Below are positions 1 to 12,689 of a stretch of DNA of 64,000 nt, piece after piece (the stretch's first letter is position 1; each line of letters begins with the position of its first letter). Origin of the DNA: Heliocidaris erythrogramma (Eukaryota > Echinodermata > Echinoidea > Camarodonta > Echinometridae); contig CM046871.1 in assembly GCA_025617745.1 (NCBI GenBank), positions 32,929,579-32,993,578 of the forward strand, written 5' to 3'. The notes beneath the pieces were generated by a model. That model saw nothing but the letters and a program-made list of their open reading frames with translations, did no database searches and was not told where the DNA came from. The translations under genes were made by a program, and so were the position numbers.

Positions 1-198
1 TCGGCAAAATTGCCTTTCGCTTACTCAAGCATAAAATATTGTGAGATATTTTGGTGTCATTTGATAGAAGAGACTCCAAGCTGTCCACAGGTATATGGAA
101 AAGTCCTTTAAATATTTTGAAAAATTTATTTGGGGAGACTTTTTCCAACTGTTAACTTTTTTTCTGGGACGCACTGCATAATACATTCATATTCATAC

Positions 199-472
199 CT
201 TCACAGTATCGATCAGTGTTGTTCAATGTCGGCCTATAGTCCACACAATTCAGTGTTTTGTCATCGGAGGCTGCACGATACAAGTAGGATTCACGGTACC
301 CTGTACCATACACAGTAGCACTGAACATGGGATTTATCTCCTGGCCATCGTCAGGCATTATGCGTGGACTTCTTAAGGTGTATGTTCCATTGGACACTTC
401 AGCCCATCGTGCGCAATACTTCGTTCCGTTCAAGACACCGACGGAATCATTAGCCATGTATGTCCACATCGG
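199..472 (-). CDS. IgGFc-binding domain gene, second visible exon
   Basis: This exon continues the IgGFc-binding-type extracellular domain of the exon at 2,116-3,236. Seen: a pyrimidine-rich acceptor (tctctccaacag) precedes 472 and a donor AAG|GTATGA follows 199. The reading frame opens in phase 0, exactly where the upstream exon closes, and ends in phase 1. The 91 codons carry a YCARW motif, a YTLRSP stretch and SATVYGTGYRESYLY. The last resembles the VYG-x-G-x-x-ESY motif that closes IgGFc-binding domains in known family members. Several NxS/T sites (NDS, NGT, NNT) fit a secreted or surface glycoprotein. Further exons must lie to the left of the window. Function is inferred from the domain only: extracellular adhesion or mucin-like binding. 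Confidence 0.82.
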
Positions 473-558
473 CTGTTGGAGAGACGGGGGAAAAAACTTT
501 AGTACCAGTACGTGTGAAACTTACGAAACCAACTGCTATGGAATACGGGGATGGGTGT

Positions 559-625
559 TAAGTAGTAGTAGTACTAGCAGCAGCAACAGCAGCAGTAGTA
601 GTAGTAATAGTAGTAACAACAGTAT
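559..625. repeat. Degenerate (TAG)n/(CAG)n microsatellite
   Basis: Runs of agtagtagt, agcagcagc and agtaatagt succeed one another in the intron. The poly-Ser and poly-Thr reading frames here are products of the repeat and not protein. Confidence 0.85.
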
Positions 626-1293
626 TATTTCCAACATTTGAAAGAAATCTTAACTTTAGGTAGCCTTGCTGAATTTCTCGACGATTTCTCAAGGGTTTTA
701 GTTTGCTCCTGATTGTAAAAGCGAAGTGAAAACCGTTGATCAAAGTACAAAATTCGAGGTTCTCTACCGCTCATTTGCGGTGGTCAATTGCAAAATTTCC
801 TGTGTAAAATGCACATGAATGCATTTTTAGGGCACTCAGTTCATAGATACGCCACTGAGTAGTAGTTGTAGTAGTAGTACCCACTAGAAGTAGTAACAAA
901 AATAGTTGTAGTAGTGGACAAAAATTGGGCTATGGCCGTACAAATGGGTCTTGCACTTTTATCATTCATGTGCGTTCAGATTAACGAATGGTACCAGTTG
1001 GGCTAAAGACTTTGAAATTGAATTCACAAGCTGTGAAATTGGGCGGGAAATCTATATGTTCGCCAATCTGGACAAAGAATGACCAGAATGTAAAAAATAT
1101 TCCATACTTGGGGATTAAATTGTCTGAAGTTGGATCCACAACTAATCTGATTATAGACATCCATTGTTTTTTTAGATTTTAGGGATGGATCTTTATTATT
1201 TTTGTGTTTTAGTAAATTTACGATGCTGATGGCTTACACAATGATTAAAATATTGTGTAGTCAGTGCCTTAAAAGTCATGTTAAAATACATTA

Positions 1294-1640
1294 TTACCTA
1301 TATGGGGCATTTTTACAGGGCAAATAATATTCATATTTTGTGCGGTCCGCAAATGACATAATTCTGAGCGGTCATCATTCCCTGATATTTTCCCGTCATT
1401 GCCGTCATTGTCATTTTCCGTGATTGCTACAAGACAGGCATATACATGATATACATGATATAGGTAATAATAATACTATTGACTGGCTCTACTTTCGGGG
1501 AATATCGAAATCGAAATGCTGCCCTTAAAAGAACCATATTGCCCTCGTTTTCGACTCGGGGCAATATGATTCTGTTGCGGGCAAAATTTTCGATGTCCCC
1601 CTCAAGGCCAATCAATATTATATAATTATTTTCACCGTAA
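1294..1640 (-). mobile_element. MITE copy, inverted relative to the 21.8-22.3 kb copy
   Basis: The segment matches the reverse complement of 21,782-22,342 over several blocks: the TACCTATATGGG end, the TTTTACAGGGCAA block, the GCGGTCCGC block, and a core with TTCGGGGAATATCGAAA and GGGCAATATGATTCTGTTGC. It is internally deleted compared with the other copy. The core has imperfect inverted arms ending in ATTGACTGG / CCAATCAAT. Confidence 0.65.
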
Positions 1641-2115
1641 TGTAATACATTGCAATATCAGCTTCATGTGGTAAATAATAATAATAAAGTGACACCAATC
1701 ATTATGTATGAGTGTGACCATATTTCGCGCATTGACTCGTTGATTTTATGACACTGTTTTCGGTGGCAGCGCGTTGCGATCCGACATTTTCAGAAATTTC
1801 CAGATCGCAATATCTCATATTATATCGAAATTCTTTGTCGATCAAGGTTTTTTTTTGTAGGACCCATTTGTAGTCCAAACTTTCACGTTCCGTTTCCTAT
1901 AAATCGATCTAAACAAATTATTGCAGAATGTGAGAAATCATAGATCGAGTATCACATTCTTAACAATTTTTAAAATGTGCGCTAACTTTGGTCACCCCAT
2001 AGGTCACCCCATCATCACATTCGTCACTGACCGCAGATCACCTTGAGAAATAGGTTCAATCATATCCCTCAAAGCAGTCAATATTTGTATAATAGTTATC
2101 AAAAAGTAAACATAC

Positions 2116-3236
2116 TTCAAACCTAACGGGGATACCGTCCTTCGAAAGAGTGATGTTCTCCATATATTCGCATCTAGATGTGATTCCTAGATAATTATTG
2201 CGTACATTGGTGATCAACGGGGAAAATTCATAAACTGGAAATGTTGCCATCGTTACGTATTGTTCGATCGGAATTGCACGGACCATAGATGGATCACCAA
2301 CCACACCATCTCGGTAAAGTCCTGGACTGTACTGCATGACAGATATTGGTCTGTCTGCTGATACAACCAACATTTCTTGAGTTTGAATATCGACCGTCTC
2401 GAAATCACCCATGTTCAGCTTCACAACCACGTCGTCGTACGAAACAGTGGTATTGTCACGACCAGCTATAATCTGAAGAACATACCCCGCCGTTCGCGAC
2501 GCCAACGGACTGATAACATACACCCTTCCCCATGCAGTAAAGGGTGCAAGCTGCTCTGCTATGTGATCGCAAGCTTTTAGATTTGCAGGAACATTGGCAC
2601 ATTTCGAGCCGACACTTACAGCGAGAGAAGCATTTGCAAGGATACGTGATCCTGTAATATTGATGAACTGTGGGAGGAATTGTATTGTTTCATACGGGAG
2701 GAGGGTATATCGAATGATGTCACCTGCGTAGTACCGATCGTTCTCATATTCAACCCTGGACTGGAGGTAAATTTCAATGTATGTGTTTTGCTCCAAGGCA
2801 GAAATGGAAATATAACCGTTACCACCTTCATAATTATTTTCCCTGGTCATCGTCGCTATGAAATATTCCTGTCCGAGATACTGCTTTGGAATCGCACTGA
2901 ATGTATCTGAAGAGCGGTTGTAGACATTGTACGCTAGGACGAATATGTCACTGTCCGATGTAATAACAACTGTAGAGTTGATCTTACCAGATACATTCCT
3001 ATGTATGATGGAGTTTGGTAACGGGTAATCATACGGTCCAGACCCAGTCAGCAAGGTGATGTTGACATCCAGTGATATACCGCGAACCTGGATACTAACA
3101 TTAATGTTTTCATCTGATACTCCTTGAAGGACCACTCCGATAGACTCGGAGGTGTTAATATAAATATGATTGGCCACGGGGGAGAACACAAATTCCCTAC
3201 CACTATTGCCGGAGAGGACTGACGTAGCACATATTC
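2116..3236 (-). CDS. IgGFc-binding domain gene, main domain exon
   Basis: One large exon (1,121 nt, 373 codons) encodes most of an IgGFc-binding-type N-terminal domain, the module named from human FCGBP and common in echinoderm secreted and surface proteins. Seen: acceptor tttacag before 3,236, donor GAA|GTATGT after 2,116, and an open frame between them. The frame begins mid-domain (SGNSGREFVFSPVANH), so a signal-peptide exon must lie further right. The diagnostic stretch is near the centre: GSRILANASLAVSVGSKCA, then NVP, ACDH, EQ and WGRVYVISPLASRT. There are about a dozen NxS/T sites. The frame continues past the donor to a TGA at 2,056, which is probably intron read-through, because the next exon at 472 restores the domain in the same phase. 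The product is likely extracellular. The ligand is unknown. Confidence 0.9.
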
Positions 3237-5460
3237 CTGTAAATCAAAATAGAATCATTATATTAACAAAAAAATCCATGGAATTTAATTTCTCTATTTA
3301 TACCATGTTATTTTAAACATATACATTGCATAGGGAGACACAATTTGAATCTATATGTCGTCGAGGTGATTGTAATTTCCTGAGGGGCGCAGCCCCAAAA
3401 GAAATTCTTCTTTTTCAGTGACTGAGACCTTAATTATCTGGTGTTTCGAATAACTGTAAGCCTAGTATTTCTGTTATATCCATCCAGTTTGAATATTTAC
3501 ATCTTGTAAATATACAAATACATATCTAAAGACAAGCAAGTACTTCACGACACTAAGATGACATCATTTTCAGCCAGCAATCACTTCGCTGCCCCACAAA
3601 AATTAATCTCCGCAAATAAGCAGGAAATAGAGAAGAAAACCCATCTTACTCTGACCTCACAGCTAAGGACATTGACTTAAGGGTTGTTATTTTAGTAGAA
3701 ATATGATTGATGAACGGAAGTACTTATGACTAATTCATGTAAAAGTTATAATTGTCTCAGACGGATATAATACGAAATATAATTAATACACCAAACTTAA
3801 AGTACCGTACTGTCACCAGTCAAGGCGGGTTTGACAGGTTTGGTTTAATAATTTTCCGAAAATATCATATTTGTGAGGAATCACCCATCATTCGATGGGT
3901 GATTTGTGAATATCATCCCCCTAAAACATTGCATCATGTTTCTACCGCGCGAACGCTACTGCGGCGCTTCAGCGGGGCGCAGCACCCAAATAAGTTCTGT
4001 TACATCGATAAAAAGAAAATTATGGTACAGATTATTTATTTTGCTTCATTCTACTAAAGAGGAAGTTCTTGTTTTACCAAAAAGTTAGCCGAGCATTAAA
4101 AACAGCCCCGTGGATCATTCTCTGTGGAAACGAACTTCGCCTGCCGTCATTTTTTGCGCGATCGGCTGCGAGAGAAACGCCGCATAGTTATTCCTTATTT
4201 ATTTCGGTATCATATCTGCTATCCAATCGCATCCATTCATTACGCACCAGAGAGTCTGGTGCAGTTGACATTGGTCAATTGCAGCAGTGAAACTGTATAC
4301 ATGGGTGCGCCACGACTGGTAACAGTAGGTTAATAACATAATAATAGTTTGAATTAAATACCATTAGGCCTAGGCACATTTTAAGCTACTCATTGTTACT
4401 CTTCAGGATATGAGAAAAAAATCTAGCTATTAAAAAACGATGAGCTATCTCACAAATTATTTCCTAACTATCTGATTACTGGAAATGATAAAACGAATTT
4501 ACCAAAAATTACGATGAGTAGGCTTAGGCGAACTCCATAGGATTCCCATGGTTGCATAGGCGCCATTTCTGTATAAGAAGAATAATTGTGAAGAAGCGTC
4601 GAATAAAGAACTTAGGAGTTAATGGTGCGGTTTTGTACAATACGATACGACACGAAAACTAATGTTGACCCTGATTCTTTATCGAGTTTTTGTACAAAAT
4701 GATGTCTGAATCTGTTTCGCTGGGTGGTTTATTGTAAAAATGTTCGATTATCGTGACACGGCGGGCAAAAGCACCATTTTTTGGGGGTGAAGCTTCCTTA
4801 TATTAAATGATTTAAGCTGAGGAGGAGCCCTCACGAAATATGTCTGTAACCATATGGTAACGGTGCAAGATCATGACCGCTAGGTCTTCGGCCGCTTAAC
4901 AGAAAAGCCTACCTCATAACTCTATATTTTTTACTCAGATGATGGAAGCCCATAGTGTTGCTCTTTTTAACCAAAGAAAAAATTAGAAAATGGCATGGAA
5001 ATATTAATTTTCATTTCCCTGTCTTGGAGCCGGTTTTTGGCATAGCGGTGCTGGTTTTCGGCCACATGACAAAACCCAATGGAGAGTTGTTCGCACGCTG
5101 AACAAAATTCCAGTGGGGCAAAACAGGACACAGGGCAGGATAGGACTGATAAGGCCTAAATATGATATTCATATGTAGTATTTTGTTACGTAAAACACAA
5201 TATATATATTAAAAGCTATTGTTTACATTATCAGGTTAGGTTCTTCGACAATTTTTTTATGTGGAAAAAATTCTTAAGTGCGGATTTTTAGTGGCAGAAA
5301 CGATTCATAATTTATTTCATATTTAAGGTCAGTCTAATGCATAGGCATACCGGCAAAATTTCAAACAAACAACCCCCCCCCCCCCCAAAAAAAAAAATAC
5401 ACAAATAAACAAATAAACAAATAAATAAATAAACAAACAAACAAAACCATACAACAACAA
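3237..5460. other. Non-coding stretch with one perfect hairpin
   Basis: No gene is visible. The only distinct structure is an 11 bp perfect stem at about 3,878-3,903 (AATCACCCATC, loop ATTC, GATGGGTGATT). The missing 5' exon of the IgGFc gene should lie here or further right, but I could not identify it. Confidence 0.5.
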
Positions 5461-5465
5461 CAATA

Positions 5466-5797
5466 CCATATACCAGGGGCGGATCCAGGATTGAGTAAAA
5501 GAGGGGGCACAAAAATGAAAGTTTGTCAAAAGGTAGACCCGTATTGTTTTGGTCTCGCCAGCTTCTCGAAAAGTCGCTCAGTGGGGGGGGGGGGGGGGAC
5601 AAAAAGAAATTTTCGCCAAACCTTCAAAAATCGCTCAGTAAGGGGTTATGGGGGTCCAGTTTCCCTCCATAATTCCCTGACAAGCAAAAAAAAATAAATA
5701 AATAAAAAAAGGTCTTCACTCTAAAAGGGGGGGGGGGCACAATCGAGAAAATGGCGGATCGTCTATGGTCAAAATTGGATCCGCCAATACCATATAC
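5466..5797. mobile_element. hAT-like non-autonomous element with 8 bp target duplication
   Basis: The sequence CCATATAC occurs at 5,466-5,473 and again at 5,790-5,797. Between them the left end reads CAGGGGCGGATCC and the right end reads GGATCCGCCAATA, an imperfect inverted pair. The interior is homopolymer-rich (C, G and A tracts). The 8 bp duplication and CAG start fit hAT-type MITEs. The right terminus is mutated. Confidence 0.6.
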
Positions 5798-6137
5798 GAT
5801 ATGACAGAATCGATGGAAATAACAAAGAGCGGAATTGTTCAAAAATTATAGAATCTTTTCAAAACAAAAAGCTGCATTACTCCCAATAAAAAATGTAATA
5901 TTTTGGAAAGAATCATCAAGCGTCCTCAAATATCAACCAAGCACATTAGTGACTTTTATTGCTGTTTGCAGATGATTAGATTCTGTTACTTTCATTCACA
6001 AGCTAAAATGTCTTTAACCAATTAATCTTATTCGGTAATTCATTCCACAGGAAAGGCCTACTTAAAGAGTTGGTATACTGGATTGTCTCTTCAGACGTTT
6101 CCTGTTATGATCTAGCGTAACAGGACATTTCTCAAGC

Positions 6138-6536
6138 CGAAGTTGTTTTTTTTTCCTGAGAGGTATCTCCATTTCATACATAAGATATGTTATGTGTAAC
6201 CACCTATGACCACCAAGCAATGTTCACAAGGAACAGAGGCGCATAACAGGAAATTTCTCAAGAGAATTAGGCTATAAAGTTGTTATGATATAGGAACTAC
6301 AAGATCATAAGATGTTATCAATATCGTTCATATTTCCTGACGCAAATCGTATAGTGAGTTTGCGATCCCTTATTCCACGAAGCCGAAGTTTGTTTTTTTT
6401 CCGGAGAGGTATGTCCATTTCATAAAAAAGATATGTTATGTGTAACCACCTATAACCACCAAGCAATGCTCACAAGGAACAGAGGCGCATAACAGGAAAT
6501 TTCTCAAGAGAATTAGGCTATAAAGTTGTTATGATT
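6138..6536. repeat. Direct duplication of about 155 bp
   Basis: The blocks at about 6,138-6,290 and 6,381-6,536 match closely. Shared phrases include AGATATGTTATGTGTAACCA, CAAGGAACAGAGGCGCATAA and AATTAGGCTATAAAGTTGTT. The offset is about 243 bp. No coding content is visible. Confidence 0.8.
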
Positions 6537-7489
6537 TATTTGACGGACAAAAGGTGCCCCCGCCCCATTTCCATTGTCGAAACCGACGTTCCGCCACCTC
6601 TGACAAGGAATAACCTTACAAATCATGTGTACTCGAAGTCTGTTTGCTCAGTAAGCAATCTCTTCTCCTCAACGGCGGCAAATGAAAGTGACATTATTAG
6701 ACGCATCAAGACTGAATTAGAAAAAAAGAAGTAAATACCTCTTACATATACTATGAAATAATCTAGGGACGAGTAGAACACCTTGCCCGCAACCATTCTG
6801 TTAAGTTTTTCTCTTCTTCTTCTTCTTCTTCTTTTTTTTTTTTTTTGGGGGGGGGGGGGGGGGGTCCGGGCTGAAATGCACCACCATTCCAAGTAACTCA
6901 CCAAAGTGAGGGCGCCCTCTGCAAATATTATTTTAAAACTCATTTATTGTCCCTATAAACCGGCTTTTTATTTTCTAGTATAAAAATTAACGTGTTATGA
7001 TCTCGATAGTTTCATTTTGCAACATATTTTATGTATCCTATAAAATTAACTGACCCGAAAAAGTTGTTTTTAGTATACTGAATGGTGGACATTTTGGATT
7101 TTTGCATTTCACACAAGCATCTTTTCAAAATCTCGAGGGTTCCTCGGCTAATACTGTTTAGTAGGCCATAAGAGGTTCATGTCAAATTTGGTACTTTTGC
7201 CTGCACTGTCACGAAAATTTCCCCAAGCCGACCCACTAATCTGACTCTTACGCGAAAACAAAAACAGAAGAATTACTTTAGCCATATATACTCAGTCAAT
7301 AAAAACAAAAAGGAAATATGATTCCGAAATTAGTTTGTAATCATTGATAATTTACTATTTCTTGTGATTTATTAACCATTCCTAATAATGATAATTAAGA
7401 ACTGAACATAATTTATGAATCTCATGTAATGCGCATTGTAGGTGCTATGAAGAACCCTTCTATATGTTCATAGTGTAAAGTTAATTGTA

Positions 7490-7745
7490 ACAAGGAGCAC
7501 CTGCACTGGTGCAAAAGCAGCACCACTAGTGCAGTATTACGAGCACTTGAGAAGTGCTGAAAATAGCCCCCCTCCCCTGGTGCTAAAGACAGCACCCTTT
7601 GTGCAAAATTAGTACCATTTTTTTTTTGGTGCTGTAACAAGTAGCACCTGCACTGGTGCTATACTAGCACAGGCTGTGCTGTCCTTATGCGAGTACCGAA
7701 AAAGTGATGAATATAGCCCTACAAGTGCTAAAAATAGCACTTCAG
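7490..7745. repeat. Cluster of short GCAC/GTGC palindromes
   Basis: The block is dominated by GCACCTGCACTGGTGC, AGCACCACTAGTGCA, AGCACTTGAGAAGTGCT and similar hairpin words about 20-40 bp apart. A similar GTGCTATTTCAGCAC word recurs near 46.1 kb inside a foldback element, so this is probably a relic of the same repeat class. Confidence 0.5.
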
Positions 7746-7895
7746 TTTTTATATAAGGCATATAAACTAGGTGTCTGAACATAGTTGTCCAAGGCTGTTT
7801 GGTAGGTATTGTTCAATCTATCAATATCAATGTTGAGAAAGTGTTACAAATTTACAACGTAATAAATAGAAACCTTATTATGTCAATATTGATAT

Positions 7896-8475
7896 TTAAA
7901 GGCCAAGTCCACCCTAAAAAAAAGTTGATTTGAATAAATAGAGAAAAATCCAACAAGCATAACACTGAAAATTTCATCAAAATAGGATGTAAAATAAGAA
8001 AGTTATGGTATTTTAAAGTTTCCCTTAATTTCGCAAAACAGTTATATGCACATCCTGCTCAGTATGCAAATGAGGGAACCAGTGACATCACCCACTCACT
8101 ATTTCTTTTGTATTTTATTACATGAAATACGAAGTTTTTTAATTTTTCCTTGTTATAATGTGAAACAAGGTTTGATTCCTCGCTGAACATGTGTAATTGC
8201 CACTGTTGCAACCTATACACAATTCAATGAGAGCTTCCTAATTGTGAAATCTACAGAAATTAAAATATTCTATATTTCACATAATAAAATACAACAGAAA
8301 TAGTGAGTGGGTGACGTCACTGGTTCCCTCATTTGCATACTGAGCAGGATGTACATATAACTGTTTTGCGAAATTATTTTACATCCTATTTTGATGAAAT
8401 TTTCAGTGTTATGCTTGTTGGATTTTTCTCTATTTATTCAAATCAACCTTTTGTTAGGGTGGACTTGGCCTTTAA
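7896..8475. mobile_element. Foldback MITE with about 210 bp arms and TTAA duplication
   Basis: A 572 bp element sits between TTAA at 7,896-7,899 and TTAA at 8,472-8,475. Both ends begin AGGCCAAGTCCACCCTAA read inward. The arms then continue with near-identical sequence (ATTTGAATAAATAGAGAAAA, AACACTGAAAATTTCATCAA, CTCAGTATGCAAATGAGGGA) for about 210 bp. One arm lacks a segment of about 30 bp. The TTAA duplication fits piggyBac- or Kolobok-type mobilisation. There is no coding capacity. Confidence 0.88.
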
Positions 8476-9779
8476 AGAAAAAAGTGATAAATAGGCAATA
8501 ATTAAAAGTTAACACCAACTTTAGTATAGGTTTGATTAATAACTGAAATGGGGTAATTTTAGCTTGTTTTAGTTAGAGGCTAATCAAATGATTAATTAAA
8601 TTCTGTAAGTCAAGACAATCTGATAAGATAATGGTGTATACAAATCTAATAATGTACATGTTAGTACAAACGAAAAGTTCACAATTTTACCTTTGCCCCT
8701 CAAGCTCACAATGCAGCAAATTCACACGCCTTATGGTATTAGCCAGAAAAGAAATGTTTATGAAGCACGCCCTGATCTTTGCTGGAATAAACAAAAATGC
8801 AACACGATAGCGTAGCTTTCCGTATGATCATCTAACTTGTGGAAGTCGAGCTGCCGAAGGCAAAAATTATCAGCAATCCTTATCTGAGAGGTGTTAAACT
8901 TGTCCACACGCCACTCCCAACTGCTGTCGTAGTGAATTGTTCCAACGCGAAACAAAACTAATACTGGCATAGCCTATCCCATAGTAAGGGAGAGACGACA
9001 CCCTACTAGAGGAGATGGCCGCGAATGATCTTGTTATGACCCGTGAGAGTTGCCAATTTAATGACTGTGGCAAGGTGGGACAATGAATAATTATTAATCA
9101 GGGGAGATATTTTTTTTAATCATGCTATTAAAGACTGCATGAGACATGTTTAGATTTGATTGGGATCTACCTTGTTTGTTTAGCATGTCAGTAGGGCATC
9201 TTAAATGATGGAAAGGGTTCATTATCGTGTACAAACTAAACTACTCTCTATAAATGGAATGGAGATGAAAGGGAGGAATGGACAGACAGATGGGAAGAGA
9301 GGAAGGACATAATATTGATAAAGAAGGAGGGAAAGAAAAAGAAGAGCTAATAATGATAACTGGAGAGAAAGCGAGACAGAAAGTGAGAGAAGAGTGAGAG
9401 ATAGAGAGACGGTAAAATGGGTATATAATATAGAGGTAACGGTACAACGTGATGAGAAAGAAAAAGGCTGGAAGGGATAAGGCAATTATTCCGTGGGTGT
9501 GTGTGTGTGTGTGGGGCGGGGGTGTGCGCGTGTGTACATTTGTCGGTGTTCTAACCACTTTTTTCACAGGAACAACAGTCCACGAGACCGTCATTTTTCG
9601 GTCTTTTTTGGTCTTTAAGAATGGCCAGTGCTCAGTCATCCATGATCGCATTTCGGTGAGCACCCTGTCAAGTTAAATATGACATTATCAACTGTCATAC
9701 TATTAAAATATATTTCAGCGATTTCATGTTGTTTGTAAGATATTGGGGCTTGAATATGACTTTCCTTTTATTTAATCAC

Positions 9780-10010
9780 ACTCCATAGAAAAATATATTC
9801 CTTTGCAAATATCGTACTTGTTTAAGAGTATGAACGGTTCTACGTTGTTATAATCACAGTGCATGTTACATTGTTTCATTAATGGACTTCGTATGCAGTT
9901 GTAATTCTTGAGCATTCCTCTCTGCCTAGGTTCAAAGAAATCCCAAAATCTTATGTGAACGGGTATCCCAAAATGCGCAAGGACCTCATATTTTGAAACA
10001 GGCGCCCCAG
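9780..10010 (+). repeat. Dispersed repeat, copy 1 (partner at 63.4 kb)
   Basis: This block matches 63,422-63,610 in the same orientation. Shared phrases include GAACGGTTCTA, AGTGCAT, TGTATGCAGTT and CCTCTCTGCC followed by AGGTTCAAA. Divergence is substantial. The family is unknown. Confidence 0.6.
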
Positions 10011-10600
10011 AAGGCTTCCAGCATTTTAAGATCTTAATATTATTTTTATTCATCTATTTATTTTGTTTTTTTATTTGGGAGAGTGGCAAACACTCGGGGG
10101 GGGGGGGGGGCAGCCCAAACGCAGCCCCCCCCCCCCCCGCCCCCGCCCCCGAAGAAGCAAATTTCCCACCTTTTTCTTACCTATTTCTAGATGTTTGCAG
10201 GAAAATCATTTTAAGAAATAATGCCTACGGGCACATTTTCGCGTGGGGGAGGGAGGCTAACGCCTTTTGCTCGAATATCAACAATTCAGTCTTAAAATAA
10301 ATTTTGTCTGCGCTCTCCTCGCTCGCGCGTAAATATTCAAACACCTTTTGGGTTGCGAAATATACAGAAATTAGATATTCGGACACTTTGCTCCCCGAAT
10401 TAGTGCATCTCGATGCCCCAATTCGAGCATCTCTGTGCCAAAATATGAATGGATAATCGGGTATCTCGGTGCCCAAATTTGAGGACATTTGGGCACCTCG
10501 CCGACCAAATACGGCAGGGTTTGTCGAATATGAAGAAACACTGCACCTATTAAAATGCGAGGGAACGTAGTGACCAAGTGAGAAAATTCATATAATTATG

Positions 10601-10603
<3 letters not shown>

Positions 10604-10659
<56 letters not shown>

Positions 10660-10660
10660 T
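10604..10660. repeat. (TA)n microsatellite
   Basis: Long alternating TA run followed by an A/T-rich tract. Comparable runs lie at about 13,868-13,940, 38,089-38,131, 58,675-58,729 and 63,824-63,873. G and C homopolymers of 10 to 20 bases occur repeatedly, for example near 10,097, 16,324 and 55,972. Confidence 0.9.
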
Positions 10661-11204
10661 TATTTTTTTTTTTAAAGGAGAGCAAGCGTTTGATTCAATT
10701 AGACTGAGCAGGACAGTATTCAAGAACTGAAAGTTTACTGTTTTGGTATTTGATGTGTAATCTTCTACGATTTCCCCGGGATGTAAGAAAAACAAGAAGA
10801 TTGTTAAATAGCTTCCACTGGGCAATGTTCTCGGCACTCTCCTGAAGATGATCAGAACATACTGATCAGAATGTCGAGAACCAAAGAGCTGTTAGCGGAG
10901 CTCACCAGCCCTTTTCAGGGCTCTCATTCCTTTGAGGGAATACATGGTGTACACCTGAAAATTTATTCTCCGAGTGAGTTTCTCCATCATGAAATGTATT
11001 GCTGATACTTTACTGAGAGAAAAATGTAGCTGCGCCTGAAAGACTTGCATACTTCAAATCTGACAACAAACCATCCAACAACATCACCTGCAAAGTTCGT
11101 TTGTTAATTGATGATCCTTTGCTGAGATTTTGAGATTTTGCAATTTTAAATCTCTCTGCATTAATTTTTTGAAAAATTCAGAGACACGCTGGCAAGTTTC
11201 TTTT

Positions 11205-12580
11205 CGTTTCATATCGTTTTATTTCATTTCTGTTTCCATAAAAAACATGTACAAAAGTACAAGATATATCCATGTTATACAGCCTGTTTAGAAATTAGAA
11301 TTACATGAAAATGAAAAGAGAGAGTGTTGGAAAAGCATACAAGGCGTTGTGGGTATAAGTTCCTTCATATACATATTACATATTTATACATCATATATAT
11401 ATAGCTTAGGCAATTAAATTATCCCTTACACACACACCCACACACACCAAACACAACACACACCTACGACATATATCAGAGGAACCAGAAGCCTACGTAT
11501 AATATATAATATTCATGTAAATTGATACAGTCCTTTTGTTTACACATGGTAATATATAACGGTAAGGTATTTCTTCATAGTCCTTTTAATTTATGATAAA
11601 TTTTACACTGAATAACATTATTTGGGAGGGAGTTCCACACTGTAGGTAAACTGTAGCGAACTATTTTGAGGAGAAGGTACTTTGAACCTTCCACAAATGT
11701 ATCAATTTTGAACTGCGAGTATCATGAATATGAATTGGATTACTGATACAAAAATAGTGAGATATCGCATTTGATACGAGTCCTTTAAAATATAGAAATA
11801 CAATTATTGCAGTGTGATATTCTTAGAGATCAAATATATATTCAAGGTTTGTAACTTCTGAAATAGAGGGGCTATATGACAAAGGAAATGACTCCCTAGA
11901 TGCGTACACCTTTTTTTTAGTAATTTAAATAAAGAATCAAATCTCATCCGAATACTATTTTTCTCCCTCGTAGTAATAATAAACGAAAGATATTAATATA
12001 TTAATATTATGGTAATATCTAGCACTCTACGCTAATATATACAATGGAAGCTAAACACAATACCTAGCCATTTTTAAACGTTAGATACAATATTGTCAAT
12101 ATGTACATCCCAAAGTGAATTATTATAGTTATAGACTCCAAGAAAATTTACTGCATCTACTTTATAATATGTCTCATTTTGTTTAAATTAACAATTAGCT
12201 AGCCTCAAACGAATTTTAAAGATGGATTAACTCATTATTAAGATTTTATTCAAGGTCTGTAACTTCAGGCTGGGTATAAAACAATGTAGTGTCATCAGCA
12301 TTCCTAATATATTCTAACATGGATTGGAAAAGAAGACCTTCGGGTCATATTTCTTTGGTTAATCTTTTTCTTTTCCCGGCATCCATGTGACTCTCTTCTA
12401 ATCTACTGTTGTTTTGTATCCTCTGATTTCTTGATTTTTGTCTTTGCCGAATAAATAATAATAATAATAATAATAACTTATCTGAGGATTTGACTATATC
12501 ATTTATGTCAAATGAAAATGATAACGGGTCTTTAATACATGGATCATTGTGGTACTCCATGTGTCACTTCAGAATAATCT
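11205..12580 (-). pseudogene. LINE relic: reverse transcriptase C-terminal half
   Basis: Read on the minus strand, frames broken by stops and shifts give successive LINE ORF2 pieces. There is a motif-B-like region with INDIVKSSDK (about 12,480-12,560), a palm motif NADDTTLFYTQ (about 12,290) in place of the usual YADD, a TRSSKLIH stretch (about 11,720), and the C-terminal VRYSLPTVWNSLPNNV block (about 11,600-11,680). The 3' untranslated part runs left to about 11,205. A (TTA)n microsatellite at about 12,457 has invaded between motifs. This fits the CR1/Jockey-type superfamily. It is dead: the palm Tyr is lost and the frames are shattered. Confidence 0.7.
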
Positions 12581-12689
12581 CATGAAACATACTCACAAAC
12601 ATTATATTAAAATCGATTATGTAAATAACTTTCAAACCATTGTAATGGAAGCACGCGGATACCATAATAACTTAATTTAAACAGGAGTA

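Larger units (their letters stand above)
473..2115 (-). other. Intron of the IgGFc-domain gene
   Basis: This 1.64 kb stretch separates two phase-compatible exons. It holds a degenerate TAG/CAG trinucleotide run (about 559-625), a second TAG-rich patch (about 858-915) and a MITE copy (about 1,294-1,640). No other coding signal is visible. Confidence 0.7.

Noticed and set aside
2056..2115. Extension of the IgGFc exon to the in-frame TGA at 2,056
   Set aside because: A strong donor GAA|GTATGT at 2,115 and an in-phase exon at 472 that completes the domain favour splicing over read-through.
8758..8970. 70-codon minus-strand frame with protein-like composition (HYDSSWEWRVDKF)
   Set aside because: No clear splice acceptor or recognised domain. 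Frames of this size are common by chance here.
9222..9663. Overlapping minus-strand frames of 87 and 140 codons
   Set aside because: They are translations of GA/GT-rich low-complexity DNA (Leu/Ser and His/Thr runs).
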